From a virus: DNA of 31,472 nucleotides. Below, piece by piece: positions 1-6,822 of this stretch. Below the pieces are notes generated by a model, which did not search any database, was not told the DNA's origin, and saw only the letters and a list, made by a program, of their open reading frames with translations. The stretch lies in the IMG/VR virus record IMGVR_UViG_3300027746_000066, positions 1 to 31,472 of that record; one strand, given 5' to 3'. The position numbers and the translations under genes are program-made. The stretch's first letter is position 1; every line of letters begins with the position of its first letter.

Positions 1-652
1 CGAACACGTAATCCGACGTCGCAGCAGCAGCGATGCCAGCCGTGACGTTGGTCGTGAACGTGACCACGCCAGTCGCACGATTGACGGCCGAAACCGTCAG
101 CGTGCCAGTCCGGATGGCGCCCGAGGTTCCGTCAGTCGTCGCGAAGTTGACAACCTGCTGGACCTCGAAATAGCGCACGTCGCGCACGTTGGTCAGCGTG
201 ATGGTGTTAGTCGAAATCGCGCTGACCTGGCCAATCGCACCACCGCTGTTGCGGAAGACGTTGTGGGTCAACCTGCGGCCAACCTGGCGCATGATTCCAT
301 CCATCTGCGACTTCACGCCACGGACGAACGAACCACGGTCATTCTTCGACTTGTCAATCGCCCTGCCCGTGATGGTCGCCACACCATACTGATCGACCGT
401 GTCGAGCTTGAAAGCGCTGTACTTTGAGCCGCTCGAGTTCGTCCGAGCAGTCGCGAAAGCAGCCGAGGTACCCTGCGGGTCGCTCCACAGGATAGGGCAC
501 TTGATGGTGTCGCCGTACGCCTCGTCGGTGCTCTTCGGCACCATCGCGAGGAAGGGCGACTTCGCGTAGAGGACGTCCTTCGGAACACCCGTGGGGTAAA
601 GCTCCTTGAGGACTGCAACCAAATCAGCGGAAATAGCTCCAAAAGCGGCCAT
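1..652 (-). CDS. Major capsid protein, 3' end cut by window edge
   Basis: This frame stays open from an ATG at 652 to the window edge and gives the first 217 residues of a protein starting MAAFGAISADLV. It is preceded by a good ribosome site (TAGGAG, 8 nt upstream). It lies directly after portal and scaffold genes, the classical place for the shell protein. The N-terminal part (LKELYP, then ILWSDPQG, then a stretch ending in FKLDTVDQYGVATITGRAID) resembles the coat proteins of several environmental podoviruses and siphoviruses with an HK97-like fold; this is family memory, not a search. The rest is beta-rich with many Thr/Val. The C-terminal third, usually another 100-150 residues, is missing because the window stops. 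A short minus-strand frame at 313-657 in another phase is only a shadow of this gene. Confidence 0.85.
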   Translation of the reverse strand, partial: MAAFGAISADLVAVLKELYPTGVPKDVLYAKSPFLAMVPKSTDEAYGDTIKCPILWSDPQGTSAAFATARTNSSGSKYSAFKLDTVDQYGVATITGRAIDKSKNDRGSFVRGVKSQMDGIMRQVGRRLTHNVFRNSGGAIGQVSAISTNTITLTNVRDVRYFEVQQVVNFATTDGTSGAIRTGTLTVSAVNRATGVVTFTTNVTAGIAAAATSDYVF

Positions 653-667
653 GACAAAGACTCCTAA

Positions 668-1570
668 TCAGCGGGACATTGCATCGATTGCGCGTCGGAT
701 TCGCTCTTTTTCCTGCTGCTCACGCTCTACCGCGTTTCGCGGCGTAGAGGGCGTGGCGAGCTTGGAACGCTCCGACGATGATGCGTTAGTGAGGCGCCGA
801 GGACCATCCCCGGTGCTGCGTTGTCCCGCTGAGTCTCTGGGACGCTTGCCGCTTGTAGTCTTATCGGCAACAGCATTGTTCGACTCCGCAGGTGCAGAGT
901 CAATAGCAGGCTTGATGCGCCCATATCGGCGCTCCGTCTGCTGGCGTAGGTAGGACTCAAACGCTTGGACGGCCTGCAAATAGGTCATCTGCGGGTTTTG
1001 CTCGACCATCGCTTTGACGGTCTCATGGACGAATGCAGGGTCATCCTGCAACTCGCCAGCAACCAACGGCGCAGCGCTCGAGGGGTCCTGCGCCACGCTC
1101 GCGAACGTCGATAGACGTTCATCCCATGCCGACCTAGTAGCGGCTTCCTGCGCCTGCTTCTCACGCTCCGAAAGCTGCGCCTTTAGCTCTCCAAGCTCGC
1201 GCTTGACCTCCTCTGCAGGGTCAACGCGCCCACCCGTGAGCTTCCATCTGGTCAAGTCATCGTAGCTAATCCCGTGCGCCTCTAGCAGCGCTTCGCGCGC
1301 CTTCCAGTCGCCAGCCTTGGCCTTCGCCTGGAGCTCCCTGTCAGCGGCAACGGAGCGCAGCGTCTCCTCCGCCTCGCGAGCCTTCGCCTCGGCAGCCTTG
1401 GCTTGCGAGCGTGTCCGCTGCTCTGTGGCCCGAATCCTTGCGAGCAACTTCGCGCTTACGCGCTCCTCCTCCGCTGCCTCGGCAGCAGGCTCGACGGCTG
1501 CGGCAGCCTCGGCCGGAGCCTGCTCCATCGTCGTCGCTTCGGTCGGTGCGCTGTCAATCTCTGCGCTCAT
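668..1570 (-). CDS. Scaffolding-like protein
   Basis: This 300-residue protein is highly charged. It has an Ala/Glu-rich N-terminus (residues 10-38), a probable coiled coil at about 40-80 and 118-145 (repeated AEAKAREAEE and KRELGELKAQ type heptads), a polar disordered stretch at about 225-275, and a basic amphipathic C-terminal helix (EKERIRRAIDAMSR). Phage scaffolding proteins organise coat subunits during procapsid assembly and look like this: helical, soluble, with a C-terminal coat-binding helix. The position between portal and coat genes is the usual one. Its ATG overlaps the portal stop as ATGA, which indicates translational coupling. The assignment rests on position and composition, not on a sequence signature. 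A capsid protease is less likely because no catalytic motif is visible. Confidence 0.72.
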   Translation of the reverse strand: MSAEIDSAPTEATTMEQAPAEAAAAVEPAAEAAEEERVSAKLLARIRATEQRTRSQAKAAEAKAREAEETLRSVAADRELQAKAKAGDWKAREALLEAHGISYDDLTRWKLTGGRVDPAEEVKRELGELKAQLSEREKQAQEAATRSAWDERLSTFASVAQDPSSAAPLVAGELQDDPAFVHETVKAMVEQNPQMTYLQAVQAFESYLRQQTERRYGRIKPAIDSAPAESNNAVADKTTSGKRPRDSAGQRSTGDGPRRLTNASSSERSKLATPSTPRNAVEREQQEKERIRRAIDAMSR

Positions 1571-3399
1571 GCTGTCATCATCTCCGGTCCAGCAGGCGCG
1601 CCGGGAATCGGCGCAGCCTCTGGTACAGTCTCAGCGGCTGGCGGACGCATCATGTCAGCAGCCAGCATCAGGTATTGCCGGAGCGCCTCTAGCCGCTCCT
1701 CTGGAGCGCCTGCGGTCCTCTCCTGCAGGTACGTTGCCTGACCTAGCTGGAGAATCGCCCGGAGGTCGTCCAGAGCCTCTGGGACCGGCGCAGGCATGCC
1801 GTCAAGAATGCTCGCAATCTGGGAGCGCGCTGCGTCCTGGCCAGCCAGTAGCCTGCCTCGGCTCTCGTCCAGGTCCGGGATGTCGAGAAGCTCGAGGGCC
1901 TGCTCCCTAGGAATCATGCCCGTTGCGATCAACTCTTGGACTTTTTCGACGCGTCCCGAGGGCTGAGAAGGCAGCAGCGCGGCCGGGTAGCATTGCAGGA
2001 AATACGCGTCGTCCTCCAGCGAAACGGACGACCAATCGATGCGCTCCTTGGTGCTCCGGCCGGGTACATCGACCGAGAAACCGTCAAGCTCGCGAGCTTC
2101 ATCGAGGCAGAGCCTGACAACGTCAAGGAACCACTCTTCGCGCCTCTTGCCTTGAAGTAGGAATCTCTCGCTACCGATGTCGGAATACTCTCGGATACTG
2201 GCTCCGCTATTGAGCCCAGCAGGCTTGCGAGCGCTGGAATCAAGCGCAGAGACGCCGACCTCTTCGAATGCCTGCGCTCTCAGCGTCATCAAGTGCGAAT
2301 ACACGTCCGGAGGCATCGTGGGAGGCGCGTGGACCTTGATGGGGTCGCCAGGATGCGAGCTAACGAGGACGGCAGCGACCTCGTTTGTGATGTGCGTCTT
2401 GGGGATGCCCGAGGTCTCGTCGAGCACGACGATAGGGCGCCCCAATAGGTGGTGCGCGCGCTGGATGCGCATCAACAGCTTGTTGATTTCGAGTTGGATG
2501 CCGGTCAATCGCTCCGAGATGCCGATGCCCCAGAACCCGACGACGGGGTCAACGTAGCGACGGAAAGCGAACGGGAATCGGTCACGCTCCCACGGTTCGT
2601 CGAAGAGCGTTGCACCCTGGACGGCGATAACGTGGCGACCGTCCTGTGCGCTCTGGCTGCTGCGCAGATGCCACGCCTCCCAGACCTCGACTTGGTCCGA
2701 TAGCGTGTCTCGTCCGGTAAGCTCCCTGGAGGGCTCCGGAGCGCGCTCGATTGCTCGACGCCGCTCCGCTGCCTCCTCGGAGTCTCCTGCACCGTAGAGT
2801 TCCGCAAGGACGCCACGGTCGATGAACTTGCGTCGGATTAGCTGGCGCGGTTCTCCGTACATCGCCTCGACGTCATCGACCAAGATTTCCCACGGATAGA
2901 CGCGCTCCGAACGGATTCGGCCGGTCTCTGCATCGGAGTAGACGTGGAGACATCCAGTCCCGAAGATTGCCGCGTCACGCTCGATGGTGGGAGCGATGCG
3001 GTAGGCGTTCGACTGATGCAGGCAGCCTTTGCCAAACTTGTTGAGCTTTTCTGCCTTTCGGCGCACATCGTAGTCGGCGCCGCTGGTAAGAAACATCGGC
3101 GCAGGAGTGCTCCGCACCATCTTGGCGACGTATGTATCGCTGCAAGCCTGGACCACGTTCCAGGCCACGCGGAGGTCAGTCGGCAGGACTCGAGAGTAGG
3201 ACCCGGGGAAAAGTCCGAAATACTCGGCGCCTCCGTAGAGGCGCAGATGGCGCCGGTCCATCTCATGACGGCTGCGGGAGCGCTCAGCGAGAAACGCAGC
3301 GACTCCCACCAACGCATGATGCGACTTGCCGGGGTCCTGCAACCACCAGCGACGGTCAGAGACACGACCGCCTGCAAATTGACGCAAATCGACGGCCAT
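1567..3399 (-). CDS. Portal protein
   Basis: This 610-residue protein sits immediately downstream of the large terminase and a 64-aa ORF, and just before scaffold and coat. It has the look of podovirus portals: an aromatic-rich N-terminal region (LRLYGG, then NVVQACSDTYVAKM), a wing/stem region (ERDAAIFGTGCLHVYSD, VYPWEILVDD), a long central segment (FPFAFRRYVDPVVGFWGIGI followed by LTGIQLEINKLLMRIQ, typical of the clip/stem helix), and a Pro-rich C-terminal tail. Portals form the dodecameric ring through which DNA is packaged and ejected. The start at 3399 follows the previous stop by a few nucleotides. The stop overlaps the scaffold ATG. No truncation is visible. Confidence 0.88.
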   Translation of the reverse strand: MAVDLRQFAGGRVSDRRWWLQDPGKSHHALVGVAAFLAERSRSRHEMDRRHLRLYGGAEYFGLFPGSYSRVLPTDLRVAWNVVQACSDTYVAKMVRSTPAPMFLTSGADYDVRRKAEKLNKFGKGCLHQSNAYRIAPTIERDAAIFGTGCLHVYSDAETGRIRSERVYPWEILVDDVEAMYGEPRQLIRRKFIDRGVLAELYGAGDSEEAAERRRAIERAPEPSRELTGRDTLSDQVEVWEAWHLRSSQSAQDGRHVIAVQGATLFDEPWERDRFPFAFRRYVDPVVGFWGIGISERLTGIQLEINKLLMRIQRAHHLLGRPIVVLDETSGIPKTHITNEVAAVLVSSHPGDPIKVHAPPTMPPDVYSHLMTLRAQAFEEVGVSALDSSARKPAGLNSGASIREYSDIGSERFLLQGKRREEWFLDVVRLCLDEARELDGFSVDVPGRSTKERIDWSSVSLEDDAYFLQCYPAALLPSQPSGRVEKVQELIATGMIPREQALELLDIPDLDESRGRLLAGQDAARSQIASILDGMPAPVPEALDDLRAILQLGQATYLQERTAGAPEERLEALRQYLMLAADMMRPPAAETVPEAAPIPGAPAGPEMMTA

Positions 3400-3403
3400 C
3401 TAA

Positions 3404-3598
3404 TCACCCGCTCGCTGCAAAAAGTAGAGATTCTTCGTCGTCGCGTGCGCGGGTCTGGCGCTCTTCAAGCGACACCGGCCGGTCAGTCTCAACAGCGCGC
3501 GTGGGCGGTCCAGCCCATTGGACCTCGACATCGCCGACGCGGACTCGGACGGCTCCCGATGCGCGGAGATGCTCGATAAGCGATGCAAGCTCGCTCAC
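3404..3598 (-). CDS. Small protein between terminase and portal
   Basis: A 64-residue protein starts at a GTG that overlaps the terminase stop (sequence TGGTGA), with a GGAGAGGA ribosome site just upstream inside the terminase gene. The open frame extends further upstream, but only as a shadow of the terminase. The protein has an N-terminal helix (SELASLIEHLRASG), a short beta hairpin (VRVRVGDVEVQW), and a charged tail rich in Arg, Asp and Glu. Phages with this gene order often carry a protein of this size and shape here; its function is not known. Coupling on both sides suggests it is made together with terminase and portal, possibly as a head or packaging accessory. I do not recognise a family with certainty. 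Confidence 0.7.
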   Translation of the reverse strand: MSELASLIEHLRASGAVRVRVGDVEVQWAGPPTRAVETDRPVSLEERQTRARDDEESLLFAASG

Positions 3599-5028
3599 CA
3601 ATCCTCTCCCGGTGCCGAGTCCTGCTTCCGGCTCCACGCCTGACGTTCTCTCTCTCGCCATTCTCTCGCCTGCTGTGCTGAATGCTCTGGAGTGCCTGCG
3701 GCCGGGAGTGTCGCTGGGGTCTGGCTCGCATAGGAGCGCGCCATTCTCCAGCCGTACAATAGCGCGTCGGAGATATGGTCCGCTAGTCCCGGTGCCGCAT
3801 CGGTCCCGGCAGGGTTCCATAGAAGGTTATCCAACTCGCTGATTAGCTCTCGGCAGGAGTCCGCACGGAGTTTGATGCGACCGTCCCGAAAGGCTCCGTT
3901 GAGGAGCTTCCGATAGCCTAGCTTGTCTCGCTTCTCTGCTGCCCTGGCTGCGATTCCATAGCGCGCTCGCATCTCGTTTCCGTAGCCACGACCAAGCGCG
4001 CCTTCGTCAAGGATGGTTCCATCCCAGACGCAGCCGGATTCCCGGTAGCGAGCCTCGGTGGCTTTGATGCGCTCTGCCAAGCTCGACGGCGTTAGCCCCG
4101 CCTCTTTCCAGGCTTCCGAGATATAGGTGACCTCGTCGTGCGGATGCCACAACACCACGACGAATCCAGACGTGGGCTCACGCTCCGATGCGCCAAGGTC
4201 AACCGCGAGGATAACGCGCCAATCGTCACGCTCCGGGATGGCGCTGACGGCGTTGCGCTCTGCCTCGTAGCGATAGATGCGTCCAGCCTCATCCTGCAGC
4301 CAGAGACCGCGCTCGAGTTGGTCCCGCGTCGTGTCGTCGAGCAGGGATAGCGCGCGCCGGTATTCGGCACGGTCAAGGTGAGGATTGTCGTCAATCTTGG
4401 CTGGGATGAACGGCCTAGAGGTGTCCGGAGGCTCAATGAACCTCGATTTGACCCATGAGTGGCCTACGCCTCCCGGGTTGGTCGCTGCGCGCATCCCGAG
4501 CGGCACCGAAACGCCAGCCACGCGCCGGATTCGGCCGAGGAGGTAACGATACGGTCGTTCCTCCCATTGCGTGAGTTCATCGACTCCGATGCGATGCAGT
4601 TCGCTTCCCTGGTATCGAAATACGTCTGCGGGAGACTCGCAATAGCCGAATGAGAGCGTTGCCCCGCTGGGAAACGTCCAGCGCTTTTCCCGGTCATTCC
4701 AGCTTGCCCCGGTGCCGCTCCACCACGACCTAGCGCGGTCCATCAGCGCTCCGGGCAACGAAAGGTCCGTGTACGTCCTGCGCAGCAGCAGGCCAGCGTA
4801 TCCAGGCACGTCGAAGAAGCGCGCATGGTCCATCAGCAGCGCATCGGACTTGCCGCCACCGGCTGCGCCTCCATAGAGCGCCTCGAAAGCCTCGGAGGCG
4901 AGGAACGCTAGCTGACGCTCCGTGGGGAGATGCGGGCACCACCTGGCGAGGCTGGAGAGACCGCGCCGGTCCAACTCCATCCGGACCACGCGCTGCAGGA
5001 TGGCGCGCTCGAGGCTCACAGATGCCAA
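3595..5028 (-). CDS. terL: Terminase large subunit (packaging ATPase and nuclease)
   Basis: This 477-residue protein is the DNA packaging motor. The N-terminal ATPase domain shows a Walker A loop GGAAGGGKS (residues 53-61), a Walker B segment RIGVDELTQW with D150 and catalytic E151, and a coupling motif TNPGG (183-187). The C-terminal RNase H-like nuclease domain shows AVDLG (D277), ILDEG (D341, E342) and DHISDALLYG (D417, D421), the acidic cluster that cuts the concatemer. Length is normal for the family. It overlaps the upstream GNAT-like gene by 13 nt and the next small gene by 4 nt. The start at 5028 is an upstream choice; the conserved part begins near residue 30. All key residues appear intact. 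Confidence 0.95.
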   Translation of the reverse strand: MASVSLERAILQRVVRMELDRRGLSSLARWCPHLPTERQLAFLASEAFEALYGGAAGGGKSDALLMDHARFFDVPGYAGLLLRRTYTDLSLPGALMDRARSWWSGTGASWNDREKRWTFPSGATLSFGYCESPADVFRYQGSELHRIGVDELTQWEERPYRYLLGRIRRVAGVSVPLGMRAATNPGGVGHSWVKSRFIEPPDTSRPFIPAKIDDNPHLDRAEYRRALSLLDDTTRDQLERGLWLQDEAGRIYRYEAERNAVSAIPERDDWRVILAVDLGASEREPTSGFVVVLWHPHDEVTYISEAWKEAGLTPSSLAERIKATEARYRESGCVWDGTILDEGALGRGYGNEMRARYGIAARAAEKRDKLGYRKLLNGAFRDGRIKLRADSCRELISELDNLLWNPAGTDAAPGLADHISDALLYGWRMARSYASQTPATLPAAGTPEHSAQQAREWRERERQAWSRKQDSAPGEDW

Positions 5029-5438
5029 ATCGAGCAGGGGTTGAAGCGGAGAGTCCGACTATCCTCCATCGACATCCAACGGTCTGTCCGATGAGAATAG
5101 GTCTCCATTTGGCCATCCCGGTCCGCTGCGTCGAGCAGAGCGGCCATGAGTCCGCTTGAACGCCGGAGCTGCGTCACGTAGCAGTAATGGAGCGTCGGAC
5201 CTCGCCAGCAGACCCAGCCGAGAAGGTGGTCGCGGTCATCAGGCTCGCACGCTACCAGCGTCGATGATGACGCTAGGATGCGCTCCACGCGTCGGAACAT
5301 TGGCTGCCTGTAGTGCGAGACCTTGACGCCTCGCACGTCCCTGGAGCCCCTGTAGTAGCTCTCCACCCATGAGTGAGCGACGAGTCCGGTATCGCTAGGC
5401 TCCGCAGCGCGGATTAGGCACGGCCAAGGCAGCGTCAT
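5016..5438 (-). CDS. GNAT-like acetyltransferase-fold protein in the packaging operon
   Basis: This 140-residue protein begins with LIRAAEPSDTGLVAHSWVESYYRG, which resembles the opening strand and helix of GNAT N-acetyltransferases. It continues with a core strand (STLVACEPDDRDHLLGWVCWRGPTLHYCYVTQLRRSSGLMAALLDAA). In classical GNATs the VTQLRRSSGLMAALL region would be the acetyl-CoA loop (R/QxxGxG/A); here it reads RRSSGLMAAL, a plausible but relaxed version. Similar proteins lie beside terminase genes in other podoviruses, without a known substrate (family memory). It overlaps the small terminase stop by 4 nt and the large terminase by 13 nt. It may modify a virion or host protein, or use the fold structurally; the sequence does not decide. 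Confidence 0.65.
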   Translation of the reverse strand: MTLPWPCLIRAAEPSDTGLVAHSWVESYYRGSRDVRGVKVSHYRQPMFRRVERILASSSTLVACEPDDRDHLLGWVCWRGPTLHYCYVTQLRRSSGLMAALLDAADRDGQMETYSHRTDRWMSMEDSRTLRFNPCSIWHL

Positions 5439-5935
5439 CGGCCACCGTCCAGCAGCGCTCGAGCCGCTGCCGACAACTCCGTATCGGTCATCCTATCGAC
5501 GGCATCGACGGCAGCGAGTTGGACGGGACCGCCTCCGGGTCCTGAGATTTCCTTGCGCTCCTTCGGAGGCGCCCACCTCGCCGGGATTCGACGTTCCAGC
5601 GCCCATGCCTGCGCCTTCCAGTCGTCCGCTTCCATGATGCGCCCAACCGCCTGCGCCTCCCACGATGCCCTGGCGTCATCGATGCGCTGCCTCAGCGCCT
5701 CGTCTGCGCCCATCGCATCGTAAAGAGAGCGCCTGGGAATCGCGAGCTTGGCACAAGCCGCAACGATTGGGATGCCCAACTCCAGCATGGCCACCAAGGC
5801 GCCGATTCGCTCATCATTCCGCCACTCTGCGCGCGCGCGACTGTGCGCCACGAGGTCAATGGAAACAACATCCCTCACAGCACCCTGGACAACTTCCGGG
5901 ACGCTCTCAGCCGAGACCGGCCTCTTCTTGCGCAT
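5435..5935 (-). CDS. terS: Terminase small subunit-like DNA-binding protein
   Basis: This 166-residue protein carries a helix-turn-helix at about residues 53-75 (GIPIVAACAKLAIPRRSLYDAM), followed by a helical segment (DEALRQRIDDARASWEAQAVGRIMEADDWKAQAWALERRIPARWAPP). HTH plus a helix ending in W-x-LERR-x-P-x-R-W is common in small terminases and their relatives, which recognise the packaging site and hand DNA to the large subunit. The gene lies two positions upstream of terL in the same operon, which supports the role. The tail is Gly/Pro-rich and then helical. Its start overlaps the end of the small CxxC ORF by 29 nt. A generic phage HTH regulator is the alternative. Confidence 0.78.
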   Translation of the reverse strand: MRKKRPVSAESVPEVVQGAVRDVVSIDLVAHSRARAEWRNDERIGALVAMLELGIPIVAACAKLAIPRRSLYDAMGADEALRQRIDDARASWEAQAVGRIMEADDWKAQAWALERRIPARWAPPKERKEISGPGGGPVQLAAVDAVDRMTDTELSAAARALLDGGR

Positions 5936-6056
5936 CTCGTCTCCTGAGCTGGCAGGGCACGCACGTCCCCGCGTCTAGCGCTCGCTCGCATTCTAGCGCT
6001 CCGCATCGGCGGCAGCGCTCCCGCTCATGTTGGCACCGAATAGCACAACAGAGCAA
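5907..6056 (-). CDS. Small CxxC zinc-ribbon-like protein (TTG start)
   Basis: A 49-residue frame starts at TTG 6056, seven bases after a clear GGAGAGA ribosome site. It contains C15xxC18 (CRRC) and C32xxC35 (CVPC), spaced as in a zinc ribbon, with extra Cys at positions 3, 4, 8 and 23 and many Arg residues. Proteins of this kind bind zinc and often nucleic acid. It overlaps the preceding ORF by 32 nt and the small terminase by 29 nt, consistent with the compact packing of this operon. The longer ATG version of the same frame (to 6269) runs through the neighbouring ORF and is unlikely. Function is unknown. Confidence 0.5.
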   Translation of the reverse strand: MLCCAIRCQHERERCRRCGALECERALDAGTCVPCQLRRRDAQEEAGLG

Positions 6057-6366
6057 CCCAGAATCTCTCCGGATTGGCGGCAAGCTCTCCCGGATGCCAA
6101 CCGGAGCTTCGAGCCTCTGCTGAGTGCGCCCACCTCGTCGCAAGCGCGGCGGCAATGCAATCCGCTCTGCCGTCCCCCAGGCCCCGGCAGGCCATCCGCT
6201 CGCACCATGCTCCGAGCCGTCCCCAGCCATGCCAATCGCCCTCCTCCAGCAGCCCGTGGGGCGCTCCATCGACCTCGTCCACCGCTACCCGACACCACTC
6301 CCTCACAAGCTCTGGCATGGAGAGTGCTACGCGTGCGCGCGCTCTCTTATTCTTATTCTCTATCAT
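6025..6366 (-). CDS. Hypothetical protein, first ORF of the packaging operon
   Basis: This 113-residue protein is Trp- and Cys-rich (VREWCRVAVDEVDG, GWGRLGAWCERMACRG, ALATRWAHS, ERFWVALLCYS). It starts either at ATG 6366, which gives a Lys/Arg-rich leader, or at ATG 6318 (MPELVREW). AGAGG lies nine bases before 6366, and 6318 has no ribosome site, so I favour 6366. I do not recognise the family. It opens the leftward terminase operon. Two other minus-strand frames overlap it (5907-6269 and 5993-6298), but this one has the more protein-like composition. Confidence 0.5.
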   Translation of the reverse strand: MIENKNKRARARVALSMPELVREWCRVAVDEVDGAPHGLLEEGDWHGWGRLGAWCERMACRGLGDGRADCIAAALATRWAHSAEARSSGWHPGELAANPERFWVALLCYSVPT

Positions 6367-6547
6367 CTATTCTAGCCTCTATCCTAGCCTCTACTCTAGC
6401 CTCTAAGCGTCTTTCTATTTTGGTTGTTAGGGTTTCCTCTAAGTTCAGCATCATATTGGAGAAAACCCGTAAATAAGATGCTGCACTTAGAGAAAACCCA
6501 TAACTAAATACTAAAAACCGCTTAGAGGCTAGCTTAGAAGCTCTCAT
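6353..6547 (-). CDS. Doubtful 64-residue ORF over the A+T-rich repeats
   Basis: An open frame of 64 codons runs across the large inverted repeat. Its N-terminal half is hydrophobic and aromatic (FLVFSYGFSLSAASYLRVF). Its C-terminal half is a charged helix (NLEETLTTKIERR, followed by three copies of the four-residue unit EAR plus L, V or I) that comes from the 12-bp tandem repeats. A repeat period of exactly four codons would suit a coding sequence. Against it: there is no ribosome site, codons are A+T-rich and unlike every neighbour, and the DNA itself forms a large palindrome. I list it so that it is not lost, but the region more likely acts as DNA. Confidence 0.25.
   Translation of the reverse strand: MRASKLASKRFLVFSYGFSLSAASYLRVFSNMMLNLEETLTTKIERRLEARVEARIEARIDDRE
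6371..6406. repeat. Three 12-bp tandem repeats
   Basis: Three adjacent copies of TCTAGCCTCTAT-type units differ only at the first and last base (6371-6382, 6383-6394, 6395-6406). The last copy is part of the left arm of the large inverted repeat. Short A+T-containing iterons next to a helicase gene can be initiator-binding sites, but no initiator gene was recognised. Confidence 0.85.
6396..6532. repeat. Large imperfect inverted repeat, candidate origin or control element
   Basis: The left arm is 6396-6454 and the right arm 6475-6532, with a 20-nt spacer. The outer 14 bases (CTAGCCTCTAAGCG) are perfectly inverted. The inner 25 bases (around CTCTAAGTnCAGCAT) match at 22 positions. The middle part is A+T-rich and diverged. 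The whole stretch is strikingly A+T-rich within a G+C-rich genome. It lies in the gap between the helicase operon and the packaging operon, both leftward. Possible roles are a replication origin, a structured leader of the late transcript, or a packaging recognition site just upstream of the terminase genes. I see no convincing -10/-35 pair in it. Confidence 0.8.
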
Positions 6548-6558
6548 AGGAGCTTCTA
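6535..6558. other. Perfect 9-bp stem-loop
   Basis: TAGAAGCTC and GAGCTTCTA flank a six-base loop (TCATAG). It follows the right arm of the large inverted repeat by two bases. No T-run follows on either strand, so a classical terminator is not supported; a protein-binding or structural role is possible. Confidence 0.6.
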
Positions 6559-6822
6559 CGGAGAAGCGCGGGCGCGCGCGCGAGGGTCGTCTTGGTCGCT
6601 GGCTGGTTGCACCGTCCGGCAGCGTGGCCGATTGGAGCGCCTAGGATGGCGCTAGAAGCGCTCCCAGCCGTCAAGACGGCCGCAGGTAGCACCCAGGCTG
6701 CTAGCGAGGCTTCTGGGGGATTCTAGGGGCTGCTCGAGTTATCCAGCCGGAGGGGCTGGAGTATTATGCGCGCGCTTATGCCCGGTTAACGCGCGCGCAA
6801 ACCGTATGCGCGCGCATACGCG
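6559..6822. other. Non-coding gap with clustered dyads
   Basis: No convincing gene was found here. Dyad elements are GGAGCGC (6634-6640) with GCGCTCC (6658-6664), GCCGTC-AA-GACGGC (6667-6680), TCCAGCC-GGAGG-GGCTGGA (6742-6760), and runs of alternating G and C at about 6567-6582, 6768-6775 and 6791-6798 that could adopt left-handed DNA. Together with the large inverted repeat just to the left, this marks the gap as a regulatory or replication region rather than decayed coding sequence. No tRNA-like fold is evident. Confidence 0.55.
6803..6820. repeat. Perfect 18-bp palindrome just after the helicase stop
   Basis: CGTATGCGCGCGCATACG is a perfect palindrome two bases beyond the helicase stop codon. 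It could be a dimeric protein site or part of a transcript end. A hairpin would have little loop and no T-run, so intrinsic termination is uncertain. Confidence 0.65.

Noticed and set aside
313-657. Minus-strand 114-codon ORF at the left end
   Set aside because: It is another frame of the capsid gene, which is open to the window edge and more protein-like.
3132-3842. Plus-strand ORF of 236 codons over portal and terminase
   Set aside because: Arg/Pro/Ser-rich antisense of two well-supported genes.
6371-6406. CRISPR-like repeat
   Set aside because: Units are only 12 bp and directly adjacent, with no spacers and no cas genes anywhere.
6027-6476. Plus-strand ORF of 149 codons running into the inverted repeat
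   Set aside because: Pro/Ser/Arg-rich and opposite the minus-strand operon start; its end is only the read-through of the A+T-rich repeats.
6559-6760. Possible tRNA or small RNA gene
   Set aside because: Several stems exist, but no canonical T-arm sequence, anticodon arm or CCA-type acceptor order could be fitted.
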